From Actinoallomurus soli (GTDB taxonomy: Bacteria > Actinomycetota > Actinomycetes > Streptosporangiales > Streptosporangiaceae), in NCBI RefSeq assembly GCF_024055715.1, contig NZ_JAMXMV010000010.1:124001-188000 (forward strand): a stretch of DNA of 64,000 bases. The letters run 5' to 3'. Numbering within the stretch: the stretch's first letter is position 1; each line of letters starts with the position of its first letter. Below the pieces are notes generated by a model. The model made no database searches. It saw only the letters and a program-made list of their open reading frames with translations, and was not told the origin of the DNA. Both the position numbers and the translations under genes were made by a program. Of this stretch, positions 36,895 to 45,684 are shown piece by piece.

Positions 36895-38071
36895 CCCTGC
36901 GCCGCACGAGGTCGAACGTCGCCGCCAGCAGGGCGAGCCGCAGGATCTCGCCGACCATGCGGTGCCCGAACTCGATCGGCACGAGGACGAGGTTCCAGAA
37001 CCGTACGGTGTGGTCCGTGCCGATCAGCGCGACGACGCCCCGCTGGAGGGGATCGAGCAGTGCGCCGATCGCCACGTAACAGAGGCAGAACCAGGCGAAG
37101 ACGTACGCCCCCGCGCGGTGCGCCAGCCGGAGCGCGTGCACGATCGGCACGTACTTGTCCCGCAGGCTCCGGCTGGCCACCTCCGCCAGGCGGCGCCGCC
37201 GCCCCTCCAGGCGGTCGGGCAGCCGTTCCAGCGGCGTGCCGCGGATCGCCTCCCGGTCGTGCATCTCCAGCCCGTACACGATCGCGGCGATGGCGAGCCA
37301 CACCAGCGGCAGGACGAGGGCGTCCTTGACCGGCCCGGGACTCGGCGCGGGCACGATCCGGGTGATCGCGTGCCAGAACGCCCGGTCCGCGAGCCACCGC
37401 TTGGCCGCCATGACGGACTGCATGATCGAGTACAGCGTGTAGAGGGTGAAGTTCACCTCGAAGAACGCGGTGAGGATCCCCATCACGCGGCCGTGCTTCT
37501 CCTCGTACCGGCGTTCGCAGAGGACCCGCAGCAGCCACGACACCGCGGCGACCAGCAGGCAGGCCGCGATCGGCAGGTCGAGGACGTTGCCGACGTTCAT
37601 GACGTCGCCGGTGTTCACCCGCCGCTGGGCGTCCGCCCGCAGCACCTCGCGCAGGTCCGTGGTGTAGAGGTTCCAGCCGAAGTAGACGAGCACGAATGGG
37701 AACAGCGTCCGGCCGACCGCGGTGACGTACGGCTCGTCGGGATCCTCGATCACCGACAGGCCGCGGCCGAGCGTGAACAACATCCCGATCGTCACGACGA
37801 GCGAGGCCAGCACGGCGACGCTCAGCGGCAGCAGGACGGCGACCTGCCGGGCCCCGGGATGACGGCCGCTCCCGAGATGGGAGATCCCCTGGAGAAGGAC
37901 GTACCGGACGATCGACCCGGCGCTGAACCACATCACCAGGGGCACGAAGAAGCGGGCGGCGAGCCGGAGCGCCGACACCGGCAGCAGCGCCGCGCCGAGC
38001 GCTCCGTCACGTCGTACGGCGGGGCGGTCCGGCTCGGCGGCTTCGTCGGCTGGTGCGGCGGAGGCGGCCAT
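36827..38071 (-). CDS. Polytopic membrane protein of unknown function
   Basis: The 414-residue product has about eight transmembrane helices in two groups, with a charged cytosolic stretch around LERLPDRLEGRRRRLAEVASRSLRDKY. I recognise no transporter or enzyme signature. The ATG at 38071 follows TAGCAT by seven bases, suggesting a leaderless message. The gene lies between hom and thrC, on the same strand, but its 3' end overlaps the convergent plus-strand gene by 68 bases, which could cause mutual interference. Confidence 0.75.
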   Translation of the reverse strand: MAASAAPADEAAEPDRPAVRRDGALGAALLPVSALRLAARFFVPLVMWFSAGSIVRYVLLQGISHLGSGRHPGARQVAVLLPLSVAVLASLVVTIGMLFTLGRGLSVIEDPDEPYVTAVGRTLFPFVLVYFGWNLYTTDLREVLRADAQRRVNTGDVMNVGNVLDLPIAACLLVAAVSWLLRVLCERRYEEKHGRVMGILTAFFEVNFTLYTLYSIMQSVMAAKRWLADRAFWHAITRIVPAPSPGPVKDALVLPLVWLAIAAIVYGLEMHDREAIRGTPLERLPDRLEGRRRRLAEVASRSLRDKYVPIVHALRLAHRAGAYVFAWFCLCYVAIGALLDPLQRGVVALIGTDHTVRFWNLVLVPIEFGHRMVGEILRLALLAATFDLVRRRVSDGTPVADRPAPATDPDAGGA

Positions 38072-38078
38072 CGCCCGA

Positions 38079-38084
38079 ATGCTA
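38079..38084 (-). promoter_or_regulatory. Candidate -10 hexamer TAGCAT for a leaderless transcript
   Basis: The hexamer ends seven bases before the ATG at 38071. No Shine-Dalgarno sequence is present in the gap. Confidence 0.4.
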
Positions 38085-38140
38085 GTGCGACCGCTCCCGC
38101 TCAGTACGCCCTTCTACCGGTCTCTGCTCGCTCGCCCTTC

Positions 38141-39463
38141 TCACTCGTCGCCTTCGACGCGCATGACGCTGGCGACCTCGCGGACGATCTCCTTGTCGCG
38201 GAGGTTCTCGACGGTGGCCGAGAGCGCGCCGTCGGGAGCCCGGTGGGTGACGATGACGAGCTGCGCCTTCTGGCCGTGGCCCTCCTGGCGGACGGCCTGG
38301 ATCGAGACGCCGTGGTCGGCGAAGACGTCGGCGACGCGCGCCAGCACGCCGGACCGGTCCGCCACGTCCAGGGAGACGTGGTAGCGCGTGACCGTGTCGG
38401 CCATCGGCAGGACGGGCAGGTCGGCGTAGGTCGACTCGGCGGGGCCGCGGGTGCCGTGCACCCGGTTGCGGGCGACGGCGACCAGGTCGCCGAGCACCGC
38501 GCTGGCGGTCGGCGCGCCGCCGGCGCCCGCGCCGTAGAACATCAGCGACCCGGCGGACTGCGCCTCGACGAACACCGCGTTGTACGCCTCGCGGACGTTC
38601 GCCAGCGGATGCGTACGCGGGATCATCACCGGGTGGACGCGGACGGACACGCCGCGGCCGTTCCGGCCGTCGTCCGACGGCACCCGCTGGCAGATCGCCA
38701 GGAGCTTCACGACACAGCCCATCGCCCGGGCGCTCGCGATGTCGGCGGAGGTGACGTCCGCGATGCCCTCCCGGTGCACGTCCGCGGCGGTCACCCGCGT
38801 GTGGAAGGCGAGCTGGGCGAGGATCGCGGCCTTGGCCGCCGCGTCGAACCCCTCGACGTCGGCGGTCGGGTCGGCCTCGGCGTACCCGAGGGCCTGAGCC
38901 TGTTCGAGGGCCTCGGAGAAGCCGGACCCCGAGGTGTCCATCTTGTCGAGGATGTAGTTGGTCGTGCCGTTGACGATCCCCATCACCCGGTGCACGTGGT
39001 CGCCGACCAGCGACTCGCGCAGCGGCCGCAGCAGCGGGATCGCGCCCGCCACGGACGCCTCGTAGTAGATGTCGACGCCGTGCTCCCGGGCGGCGCCGAA
39101 GAGCGTCGCGCCGTCCTCGGCGAGCAGGGCCTTGTTCGCCGTGACGACCGACTTGCCGGACTTCATCGCGTCCAGCAGGAGGCCGCGGGCGGGCTCGATG
39201 CCGCCGATCACTTCGATCACGATGTCGACGTCGGGGCGGGTCACCAGCCCGGTCGCGTCCGTCGTCAGCAGCTCCGGCGGCACCCCCTCGCGCCGCTTGT
39301 CCTTCCGGCGCACCGCGATGCCGACGAGCTCCAGCGGAGCTCCGACCCGCGCGGCGAGGTCGTCCGCCTGCTCGTCCAGGAGGCGCACGACCTCGGTGCC
39401 GACGACGCCGCAGCCCAGCAGGGCGATCTTCAACGGTGGCCTCAGGGGCTGGACGGGGCTCAC
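38141..39463 (-). CDS. hom: Homoserine dehydrogenase with C-terminal ACT domain
   Basis: The 440-residue enzyme has the NAD(P)-binding [17 protein letters not shown], the catalytic region [17 protein letters not shown] followed by [11 protein letters not shown], and a C-terminal ACT domain ([21 protein letters not shown]) that gives threonine feedback. It reduces aspartate semialdehyde to homoserine. Its GTG start overlaps the lysA stop codon by four bases, linking the lysine and threonine branches. Normally thrC follows at once; here a membrane-protein gene and three plus-strand genes intervene. Confidence 0.97.
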   Translation of the reverse strand: MSPVQPLRPPLKIALLGCGVVGTEVVRLLDEQADDLAARVGAPLELVGIAVRRKDKRREGVPPELLTTDATGLVTRPDVDIVIEVIGGIEPARGLLLDAMKSGKSVVTANKALLAEDGATLFGAAREHGVDIYYEASVAGAIPLLRPLRESLVGDHVHRVMGIVNGTTNYILDKMDTSGSGFSEALEQAQALGYAEADPTADVEGFDAAAKAAILAQLAFHTRVTAADVHREGIADVTSADIASARAMGCVVKLLAICQRVPSDDGRNGRGVSVRVHPVMIPRTHPLANVREAYNAVFVEAQSAGSLMFYGAGAGGAPTASAVLGDLVAVARNRVHGTRGPAESTYADLPVLPMADTVTRYHVSLDVADRSGVLARVADVFADHGVSIQAVRQEGHGQKAQLVIVTHRAPDGALSATVENLRDKEIVREVASVMRVEGDE

Positions 39464-40839
39464 GGCGACACCTCCAGGCGCAGCAGATCGTCCTCGGTCT
39501 CACGGCGCAGGATCAGCCGCGCCCTGCCGTCCCGTACGGCGACGACCGCCGGCTTGGGCACGTGGTTGTAGTTGTTGGCGAGCGAGCGGCAGTACGCCCC
39601 CGTCGCCGCGACCGCGACCAGGTCGCCGGGGGCGAGGTCCGACGGCAGCCACAGGTCGCGGACGACCATGTCGCCGCTCTCGCAGTGCTTGCCGACCATG
39701 CGGCTCAGCATCGGCTCGGCGTCCGAGCGCCGGGAGGCCAGCGCGGCGGTGTACTCCGCGCCGTACAGCGCGGTGCGGATGTTGTCGCTCATCCCGCCGT
39801 CGACGGAGACGTAGGTGCGCAGCCCCTCCAGCGGCTTGACCGTGCCGACCTCGTACAGCGTGATGCCGCCCGGTCCGGAGATCGTACGGCCGGGCTCGAC
39901 GGTCAGGCGCGGGACGGGGAGGCCCTTCTCCTCGCAGGCGCGGGTGACGATGCCCCGCAGGTTGTCGGCGATGTGCTTCGGATCGAGCGGGTCGTCGCCC
40001 TCGAGGTAGGCGATGCCGTACCCGCCGCCGAGGTCGAGCTCGGGCAGTTCGACGCCGTGCTCCTCGCGGATGGCGTCCAGCAGCTCGACCACGCGCCGGG
40101 CGGCCAGCTCGAAGCCGTCCGTGTCGAAGATCTGCGAGCCGATGTGGGAGTGCAGGCCGACGAGCTCGAGCTCCTTGATGCCGATGACCCGGCGGGCGGC
40201 CTCCTGCGCCGTCTCGCGGGCGAACCCGAACTTCTGGTCGTCGTGGGCGGTGGCGATGAACTCGTGCGTGTGCGCCTCGACGCCCGTCGTCACGCGGACC
40301 AGCACCTTGGGCCGGACGCCCATCTCCCGGGCGAGGTGGCCCAGGCGGGCGATCTCCTCGTAGGAGTCGACGACGACGTGGCCGACGCCGACCTCCAGCG
40401 CCCGCGCCAGCTCGGCCATCGACTTGTTGTTGCCGTGGAACGTGATCCGCTCCGGCGGGAACTCCGCCCGGAGCGCCACCGCGAGCTCGCCGCCGCTGCA
40501 GACGTCGAGCCCGAGCCCCTCGTCCTTCACCCACCGGGCGATCTCGACGGACAGGAACGCCTTGCCCGCGTAGTAGACGTCGCCGTCGCTGAACGCGGCC
40601 GCGAACTCCCGGCAGCGGGACCGGAAGTCCTCCTCGTCGTAGACGTACAGCGGTGTGCCGAACTCCGTGGCGAGATCACGGACGTCCACGCCGCCCACCG
40701 TCAGCACCCCGTCCTCACGGCGGGCGCCGCGCGGCCACACGCTCGGCGTGAGCGCGTTCAGGTCGCTCGGCGGCGGCAGGGGGTGGTCCTCGGGCAGCAC
40801 GTCCGCGTGCCGAGGGCCGGCCGGGTGAACTCGACTCAT
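39460..40839 (-). CDS. lysA: Diaminopimelate decarboxylase
   Basis: The 459-residue PLP enzyme has the cofactor lysine in [16 protein letters not shown], the [10 protein letters not shown] loop, [15 protein letters not shown] and the active-site Cys/Glu segment [10 protein letters not shown]. It makes L-lysine from meso-diaminopimelate. The ATG at 40839 is preceded by AGAGAG. It follows nrtL by 22 bases and overlaps hom by four. Confidence 0.98.
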   Translation of the reverse strand: MSRVHPAGPRHADVLPEDHPLPPPSDLNALTPSVWPRGARREDGVLTVGGVDVRDLATEFGTPLYVYDEEDFRSRCREFAAAFSDGDVYYAGKAFLSVEIARWVKDEGLGLDVCSGGELAVALRAEFPPERITFHGNNKSMAELARALEVGVGHVVVDSYEEIARLGHLAREMGVRPKVLVRVTTGVEAHTHEFIATAHDDQKFGFARETAQEAARRVIGIKELELVGLHSHIGSQIFDTDGFELAARRVVELLDAIREEHGVELPELDLGGGYGIAYLEGDDPLDPKHIADNLRGIVTRACEEKGLPVPRLTVEPGRTISGPGGITLYEVGTVKPLEGLRTYVSVDGGMSDNIRTALYGAEYTAALASRRSDAEPMLSRMVGKHCESGDMVVRDLWLPSDLAPGDLVAVAATGAYCRSLANNYNHVPKPAVVAVRDGRARLILRRETEDDLLRLEVSP

Positions 40840-40861
40840 CGACTGCTCTCTCTGTCGGGGC

Positions 40862-41599
40862 TCAAAGACGGTCGTTCGGGGTCTCGCCGAGCATGCGGAG
40901 GCCGTTGCCCAGGACGATGTACGCCGCTTCAGCCAGGCTAAGGCGTGCCGAATGGTGGCCGGTGATGATTTCGTCGCCCTTGGGCAGCGGCGAGCACCAC
41001 TCGTGGACGTCGTGATACGCGTCGGCGATGAGCTCCAGTCGCCGGGTGAACGGCCGCGGATCCCCCGTCCGCACCGCCTGCTCGGCCCGGCCGGGGAACT
41101 CCGCGAGCAGCGCGAGCAGGCGCTTCTCCCGCGGGTCGGTCAGCGGCCCCTCGGCCGCGTGCACGCCCAGGTCGGCGGCCTGCCGGCGCACGGCGGCCGC
41201 CCGCGCGTACGCGAACCGCACGACGAATCCGGGGTTGTCGAAGGTCAGCGGGCGTTCGGGCCAGGTCGCCCGCGGCACCGGCACGGGCACGACGCCGTAC
41301 GTCTCGTCGATGCGCGCGATCAGCGAGGCGCTCACGCCGATCGACAGGAATCCCGGCCCCGTCACACGTACGTCGCCCACCCCGGGCATCCGGCCGAGCC
41401 GGTCGGCGAGCAGCTCCGCGATCTCCTTGGCGGGCCGCCCGGCGTCGCGCGCCAGCCGCAGTGGAATCGGGGTCGCGTAGTCCCCGTCCGCGGTGACCGT
41501 GACGGGCACACGGCCGGGCACGGGAACGGCGAACTCGCCCTCGTCGACCGCCCCGCGGACGGCGGCCACGACGGCGGCGTTCAACTCGGCCGGAGTCAC
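40862..41599 (-). CDS. nrtL: ArgRS-derived anticodon-binding protein without catalytic domain
   Basis: The 245-residue protein keeps an N-terminal domain like the Add1 tRNA-binding domain of arginyl-tRNA synthetase (residues 1-90: [29 protein letters not shown]) and a C-terminal DALR-type anticodon-binding domain ([46 protein letters not shown]). The Rossmann catalytic domain with HIGH and KMSKS between them is missing. It occupies the place of argS before lysA. It may bind tRNA-Arg or another RNA; it cannot aminoacylate. The GTG at 41599 follows TAATCT by six bases. Confidence 0.85.
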   Translation of the reverse strand: MTPAELNAAVVAAVRGAVDEGEFAVPVPGRVPVTVTADGDYATPIPLRLARDAGRPAKEIAELLADRLGRMPGVGDVRVTGPGFLSIGVSASLIARIDETYGVVPVPVPRATWPERPLTFDNPGFVVRFAYARAAAVRRQAADLGVHAAEGPLTDPREKRLLALLAEFPGRAEQAVRTGDPRPFTRRLELIADAYHDVHEWCSPLPKGDEIITGHHSARLSLAEAAYIVLGNGLRMLGETPNDRL

Positions 41600-41605
41600 G
41601 ACATG

Positions 41606-41611
41606 AGATTA
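41606..41611 (-). promoter_or_regulatory. Candidate -10 hexamer TAATCT for the nrtL-lysA-hom operon
   Basis: The hexamer ends six bases before the GTG at 41599. No Shine-Dalgarno sequence is present, so the operon mRNA may start at the nrtL start codon. Confidence 0.45.
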
Positions 41612-41708
41612 GCCGACCAGCATGTGGACATTCGATCGCCGTGGGCCGTCGTCACGCGAGATTCTCCGGCCCGCGACGCCGGATCCGGGCATCCGTCCGC
41701 TTCCCAGG

Positions 41709-42092
41709 TCAGACGACCGGACCCGCACCGGCCAGCTCGCGGACCGTGCGGATCAGCTCGGCGGGGTCGAACGGCTTGGTCACATAGGCGTCCACGCCGA
41801 TCTCATGCCCGCGCCGGATGTCATGCTCCTGGGCCCGCGCGGTGATCATGACCACCTTGATGTCCCGCGTCTCGGGGTCGTCGCGCAGCTTGACCGCCGT
41901 CACCCAGCCGTCGAGCCGGGGCATCATGACGTCGAGCGTGATCACGTCCGGCGAGATGTCCCGCACCCGGTCGAGGCAGTCCTGCCCGTCCACGGCGGTC
42001 AGCACCTCGAAGCCCTCCAACTGGAGGTTCACGGCGATCAGCTGCCTGATCACCTCGTCGTCGTCGACGACCAGCACACGTCCCAGTGTCAC
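41709..42092 (-). CDS. Single-domain (receiver-only) response regulator
   Basis: The 127-residue protein is a CheY-like receiver: acidic cluster DDDE, phospho-acceptor Asp in VITLDVMMPRLDGW, Thr in MITARA and Lys in VTKPFDP. There is no output domain, so it should act by protein contact, or as a phosphate shuttle. No kinase is adjacent. The GTG at 42092 follows TAGCTT by seven bases; longer upstream frames lack support. Confidence 0.92.
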   Translation of the reverse strand: MTLGRVLVVDDDEVIRQLIAVNLQLEGFEVLTAVDGQDCLDRVRDISPDVITLDVMMPRLDGWVTAVKLRDDPETRDIKVVMITARAQEHDIRRGHEIGVDAYVTKPFDPAELIRTVRELAGAGPVV

Positions 42093-42099
42093 GACCGCC

Positions 42100-42105
42100 A
42101 AGCTA
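42100..42105 (-). promoter_or_regulatory. Candidate -10 hexamer TAGCTT for a leaderless transcript
   Basis: The hexamer ends seven bases before the GTG at 42092. Confidence 0.35.
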
Positions 42106-42395
42106 ACGCTTTCCCGGGCCGGGACACGCGGATAACGGCCACACTGATGCCACACTCAGCCACACACCCCGCCGATCCACCGACCAACTCGGACAGAAGG
42201 GGCAGCTCCCCCCTCCACGACGCCCTCGCGCGGCCGGGGAGGACAGAACGCTCGCGGGCACCCCGTCCTGTCGGGCGATTCGTCCCGGTACGACCCGCAA
42301 TGTCAGGGGCTTCACCGAACGTTGTACCTGCCGTCGCCCCTCCCGCGCCCCGCCGCTCCGCTCGACCGACCGCTCCGCCTGATCGGGCGTTCCAT

Positions 42396-42442
42396 GATCA
42401 CTGGTGTCCACTGCCGACAGGGAGCAGTAGACGCCAGTGATC
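42396..42442. repeat. Inverted repeat with 19-base arms and 9-base loop
   Basis: Arms at 42396-42414 and 42424-42442 pair at 18 of 19 positions, counting one G-T pair. The tip is CGACAGGGA. No T-run follows on either strand and no gene end is near, so it is not an obvious terminator. Confidence 0.85.
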
Positions 42443-42631
42443 TTGAGCGCGACTTCAGCTTCAGCCCGGCGTCCGTCGACGCGCGCACGAGGCGCCCGGC
42501 TACCGGCCAGCGACCCCGCCGGCGACCCACCGAGCGGCGACCACCACGCGAGACGATCTTTTCTCACCCCCGGTGAGCGACGTTCACCCAGCTCATGTGC
42601 GCCTTGGTGGCTCGTATGACCGCGGAATGTG

Positions 42632-42660
42632 TTCGAGCAGGGTCGGTGGGCTGCTAGTCT
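42632..42660 (+). promoter_or_regulatory. Promoter of tRNA-Arg
   Basis: TTCGAG and TAGTCT are separated by 17 bases, with the hexamer ending 13 bases before the mature tRNA 5' end. Confidence 0.55.
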
Positions 42661-42673
42661 TTATCCGTCCCGA

Positions 42674-42745
42674 GCCCCCTTAGCTCAGGGGATAGAGCAC
42701 CGGCCTCCGGAGCCGGGTGCGCTGGTTCGAATCCAGCAGGGGGCG
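42674..42745 (+). tRNA. tRNA-Arg (anticodon CCG)
   Basis: The 72 bases fold into a cloverleaf: acceptor GCCCCCT/AGGGGGC with discriminator G, D arm GCTC/GAGC, anticodon stem CCGGC/GCCGG with loop CTCCGGA (anticodon CCG, reading CGG), four-base variable loop and T arm GCTGG/CCAGC with TTCGAAT. CCA is not encoded. A hairpin follows as terminator. The 3' flank is partly repeated at 44478, which suggests use as an integration site. Confidence 0.97.
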
Positions 42746-42759
42746 CGCATCCTGATCAA
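42741..42759 (+). repeat. tRNA 3' end/flank segment, left copy of att-like repeat
   Basis: GGGCGCGC-A-TCCTGATCAA covers the last five tRNA bases and 14 flanking bases. The same sequence with one change occurs at 44478-44496. Confidence 0.6.
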
Positions 42760-42761
42760 GG

Positions 42762-42802
42762 AAACCCCGGCCCACCAGCCCAGATGCTGGAAGCCGGGGT
42801 TT
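42762..42802 (+). terminator. tRNA terminator hairpin
   Basis: AAACCCCGGC and GCCGGGGTTT pair over 10 bases, with an inner CCAGC/GCTGG stem, 16 bases after the tRNA. The A-run before and T-run in the second arm would allow termination in both directions. Confidence 0.8.
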
Positions 42803-43190
42803 CGCGCATGTGCAGCCATATGTCACCGGACGCAGCCGCATGTCCATGATCGCGCACTATCCGCGTACTCACCGGGGGCTCCGACGCTAGCCGACCAACG
42901 CAGCGTCGATCTTGTCGAACCATCATTTCGTCGTGGCCGTCAAGGCGGCGGCGCCCCACGCCGCCTCAGGTCACCCGCTCCGGCACGCCCTACGGGCGTG
43001 CGGCGTGGGTGCCGGTCCCTCCCGTCGTGCCGATCGGGCGGCCCCGGCGAACGAATGCCCAACCGCGGATTCCCTCCCCCCGCCTCGACCCGGAAGGCCT
43101 GAAGGAGCGACGGCAGAGGGAATGACCGGGCGGGTGGACCTGTAGCGTCCGAACAGACGAGTGCCCCCGGCCCTAAGCAAGGGACGAGCT

Positions 43191-43481
43191 GTGATCCAGA
43201 GGTCCACCGAGGCAGTGCTCCTATCGGCCGGAGTGGGCGTCGCCGGTCTATGGCTTGCTGGCGTCGGAATCGCCATACTGACCAACTTCCGAGAGCTGGC
43301 GACTTGGTGGGCGCGGCAATACGAGATATGGCGTCCGTCTCCTCGACACGACGCGCCGATCACCCCACAACAGTGGATCCGCACCAGAGTCGTCGGCCTG
43401 GTTTTCCTGACCGGTGGTCTCCTGGCCGTGGTCACCGCCCTGGTCGTCGTGACTGACTGGATCATCGCCACGTTGGGCTAA
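43191..43481 (+). CDS. Small two-helix membrane protein of unknown function
   Basis: The 96-residue product has two transmembrane helices (VLLSAGVGVAGLWLAGVGIAIL and VVGLVFLTGGLLAVVTALVVV) joined by a polar loop rich in Trp (ATWWARQYEIWRPSPRH). The GTG at 43191 has AAGGGA six bases upstream; an upstream in-frame start at 43161 is less likely. It lies inside the 1.7-kb stretch between the two att-like repeats. No family is recognised. Confidence 0.6.
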   Translation: MIQRSTEAVLLSAGVGVAGLWLAGVGIAILTNFRELATWWARQYEIWRPSPRHDAPITPQQWIRTRVVGLVFLTGGLLAVVTALVVVTDWIIATLG

Positions 43482-44102
43482 CGAGAGTGACGGCCGGGCG
43501 AACACTTCGGAACGCGCGTCACGGTCCAGCCGGCCTGGGGGCGGTACGTAATGGTCAAGCTGCGGCGGGCGGCACCGGAGCAGCCGTTCCCTCGCGCGCG
43601 CCCTGGCGCAGGACTCAGCCGGGATCTACCTAGTGAGGGGCTGACGGGCCAGGCCGAGTAGCGGTCCACCTTCGCCTCACGCGCGTCCATCCCCGAGCCG
43701 CCGTTCAAGCTTGTCGAGACTCGACCGAGTCGCACGAAATATCCTCCTCTTCGGCGTTTGATTGTTTTGCCGATATAAGCGGAAGGGATGCTGGAAGTGG
43801 GAGGCCGCCGCAAATCACTAGAAGAAGAGCATATTCCATCGGGACCTTCACGCCTTTCTGGCAACCCGGCGGCGCCCCTGCGACCAGGCCGATGAGCGTG
43901 GTCGCCACGAGGGCTGGTTCGGCGCCGAGGTAGAACGCGGCCGCCCTGCGTAGGGCACACCGACTGCTGCAGACACAACCCGTCCAGCCTCCGCAGCTTC
44001 CGCCGGCACATGCACTCGCAGTGACGCCGACGCGCCCGCGGCGCTCGCTGTGACCGGCAAGGTGAGATCATCGACCCGGCTTGGCGGAACGGGGAGGAAC
44101 CG
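43482..44102. other. 621-bp region with no firm gene, locally lower GC
   Basis: Composition drops near 43730-43840. Two minus-strand frames have plausible starts: ATG 43839 to 43705 (44 residues, starting MEYALLLVICGG, one hydrophobic helix; GAAGG upstream) and GTG 43735 to 43478 (85 residues, basic; GAGGAGG seven bases upstream). Neither has a recognisable domain, so both are left uncalled. The region may be the decayed remnant of an integrated element. Confidence 0.4.
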
Positions 44103-44414
44103 ATGAACCGGCGCGTCCTGGTAGGGGCACTGATCCTTGCGACGATGCCCGTGCTGACGGGGTGTGCGGGTGTCGGAAGCGCCCGGCCGGCCAGGACGGG
44201 CAACGTCACGATGCCGAACCTGGTCGGCAAGAACGCCGCCGTCGCCAAGGACGACCTGGAACGGCTCGGGTTCGCCGATGACCGGATCAAGCTGAGCCCT
44301 CAAGGGCACGTCTTCGTCGCGATGCCCTCCCACTGGGTGGTGACCGATCAGTCGGAAAAGCCCGGCGGGCAGGTCAGTCTCCAGGAACTGATCGTTTTGA
44401 CCGTGGTCAAGTGA
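44103..44414 (+). CDS. Lipoprotein with a single PASTA domain
   Basis: The 103-residue product has a lipoprotein signal peptide with lipobox LTGC (Cys at about residue 21) and one PASTA domain: VTMPNLVGKNAAVAKDDLERLGF and the closing KPGGQVSLQELIVLTVVK. PASTA domains bind peptidoglycan fragments or beta-lactams; here one is tethered to the outer face of the membrane without kinase or transpeptidase. The ATG at 44103 has GGGAGGA upstream. Confidence 0.8.
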   Translation: MNRRVLVGALILATMPVLTGCAGVGSARPARTGNVTMPNLVGKNAAVAKDDLERLGFADDRIKLSPQGHVFVAMPSHWVVTDQSEKPGGQVSLQELIVLTVVK

Positions 44415-44477
44415 CCCGCTCCGGCTCGCGGCACTACGGATGAGGAGCAGCGTCCACGGGAGCACTCCGCTGCGCGA

Positions 44478-44496
44478 GGGCGCGCGTCCTGATCAA
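44478..44496 (+). repeat. Right copy of the tRNA-flank repeat (att-like)
   Basis: GGGCGCGC-G-TCCTGATCAA matches the 3' end and flank of tRNA-Arg at 18 of 19 positions, 1737 bases away in the same orientation. It is followed by a small CTGG/CCAG hairpin, recalling the terminator next to the tRNA. Confidence 0.6.
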
Positions 44497-44556
44497 ACAA
44501 AAGCCTGGCTACCAGCTCGAACACTGTTCCGCTATCGAGGATGTCCTTTCGGAGCC

Positions 44557-44562
44557 TAGGCT
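44557..44562 (+). promoter_or_regulatory. Candidate -10 hexamer TAGGCT for a leaderless transcript
   Basis: The hexamer ends seven bases before the ATG at 44570. Confidence 0.4.
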
Positions 44563-44569
44563 CGGGTGC

Positions 44570-44854
44570 ATGGATCTCAAGGACGCCTCGCGCATGGTCC
44601 TCATGGAATCCGGCCCGCATGCGGATCTACACAAGGTCGCCCAAGCCGTCTATGACGACTATTCCGCCGGTCGCGAGGTCCCCTCCGTGGCGCTCACCGC
44701 CATGCTCGCCGAAGCCAGCCGCAAAGGCGTCCTTCTCAAACTCAAGCAGCGGCACGGCGACCACGCGGTCAACGACATGATCACCGTGCTCGCCCACGAG
44801 GCGGACCGCCGGCGTACCATCACCGGGGTTCCGCCGCTCGCTGGAAGGCGCTGA
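44570..44854 (+). CDS. Small helical protein of unknown function
   Basis: The 94-residue product is predicted mostly helical and soluble, with VALTAMLAEASRKGVLLKLKQ and DHAVNDMITVLAHEADRRR. It has normal actinomycete codon use. I recognise no domain. The ATG at 44570 lies seven bases after TAGGCT, without a ribosome-binding site, so the message may be leaderless. It is just outside the right att-like repeat. Confidence 0.6.
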   Translation: MDLKDASRMVLMESGPHADLHKVAQAVYDDYSAGREVPSVALTAMLAEASRKGVLLKLKQRHGDHAVNDMITVLAHEADRRRTITGVPPLAGRR

Positions 44855-44903
44855 CTTCCGAACCGGACGAACGCCTCCGGCGGGGCGCTCCGGCTCTCAG
44901 AAC

Positions 44904-45533
44904 TCACACCGGCCCGTAGACGGCGTTCTTCGCACCGGTCAACAGAGCCCAATAACGGTCGCCGAATGACCAGTGCCACCACTCGGTCGGGTAGTTGACG
45001 AAGCCGGCGGCCGTCATCGTATCGGCGAGCAGGTCACGATTCGTACGGGCCGCAGGGGACACCGGGGCGTTGATCGGGCACGTGTGCTCCTGGCCGGAAC
45101 GATGGCCGTTCACCGGGCCTCCCATATCGAGTTCACGGCCGTCGACACCGACAAGGGTCAGATCCACCGCGGCGCCGGCACAGTGCGGCGCGACATCGAC
45201 GGGAGAAACGAAGGCGCTCGCCTGCCGCCGCAACTCGACCGGGTCGCTGATTCCTTGGCTCCTCAGGCGTTCTTCGTAGAGTGAGAACCTCCGGGCTTGT
45301 TCACCGGTCGCGCGGTGGCCTTCGATGATGAGCAACCTGACCCCACCGGGAAGATCGGCAGCGGCAGAGCGCAGGCGGTGCAGGACACCCATCCTTACGC
45401 GGCCGTAGGCTCCCTCGGCATCCCGCTCGCGCGGGTCGAGGAGGAGTCGCGGAACCGTACCGACCTCGGCAAGCGGTTCACCGCACTCGACCACGGGGAC
45501 CCGAAGAACCCGGGGATCACTGAGCAAGATCAT
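44904..45533 (-). CDS. VanX-like D-Ala-D-Ala dipeptidase (M15 family)
   Basis: The 209-residue protein aligns with VanX at all key positions: Arg74 in EGHR (VanX Arg71), zinc ligands His117 and Asp124 in HCAGAAVDLTL (His116, Asp123), catalytic Glu184 and zinc ligand His187 in TEWWHWS (Glu181, His184). It has no signal peptide, so it is cytosolic like VanX and would cleave D-Ala-D-Ala or a related dipeptide. The ATG at 45533 overlaps the true stop of the frameshifted phosphotransferase upstream (ATGA), which fixes the start. No vanH or vanA homologue is next to it, so glycopeptide resistance is not implied. Confidence 0.88.
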   Translation of the reverse strand: MILLSDPRVLRVPVVECGEPLAEVGTVPRLLLDPRERDAEGAYGRVRMGVLHRLRSAAADLPGGVRLLIIEGHRATGEQARRFSLYEERLRSQGISDPVELRRQASAFVSPVDVAPHCAGAAVDLTLVGVDGRELDMGGPVNGHRSGQEHTCPINAPVSPAARTNRDLLADTMTAAGFVNYPTEWWHWSFGDRYWALLTGAKNAVYGPV

Positions 45534-45684
45534 GACTCGTGCGTACCCATGCAGGCGAGCAGTCGAGACAAACGGTCGGCTTGTCGTTCGGCGGTCCCAG
45601 GAGGGTTGCGGGGATTCGTCCCGTCGTCCGAAGCCAGCATGAACAGCCAGACAAGGGCCAGCAGCCGGCGACACTCATCCAGCC
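45530..45684 (-). pseudogene. Frameshifted 3' part of the APH-like gene
   Basis: In the minus-strand frame one base away from the APH ORF, the sequence continues RLDECRRLLALVWLFMLA and SDDGTNPRNPPGTAERQ, a natural C-terminal helix pair for this family, and ends at a TGA that overlaps the ATG of the dipeptidase gene. Dropping one C from the CCCC run at 45688-45685 joins it in frame to the upstream part, giving a protein of about 280 residues. The break is either a sequencing error or a recent mutation. Confidence 0.7.

Larger units (their letters stand above)
42093..42631. other. Intergenic region without a supported gene
   Basis: The region between the receiver gene and the tRNA promoter holds overlapping open frames on both strands without a start signal or motif. 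Its one clear structure is the large inverted repeat at 42396-42442. Confidence 0.5.

Noticed and set aside
36962-39571. Plus-strand open frame of 869 codons opposite the membrane-protein and hom genes
   Set aside because: Covers two real minus-strand genes and is rich in Arg, Asp and Glu repeats without domain structure.
43478-43839. Two short minus-strand frames with plausible ribosome-binding sites
   Set aside because: They overlap each other and have no recognisable domain; mentioned in the gap entry but not called as genes.
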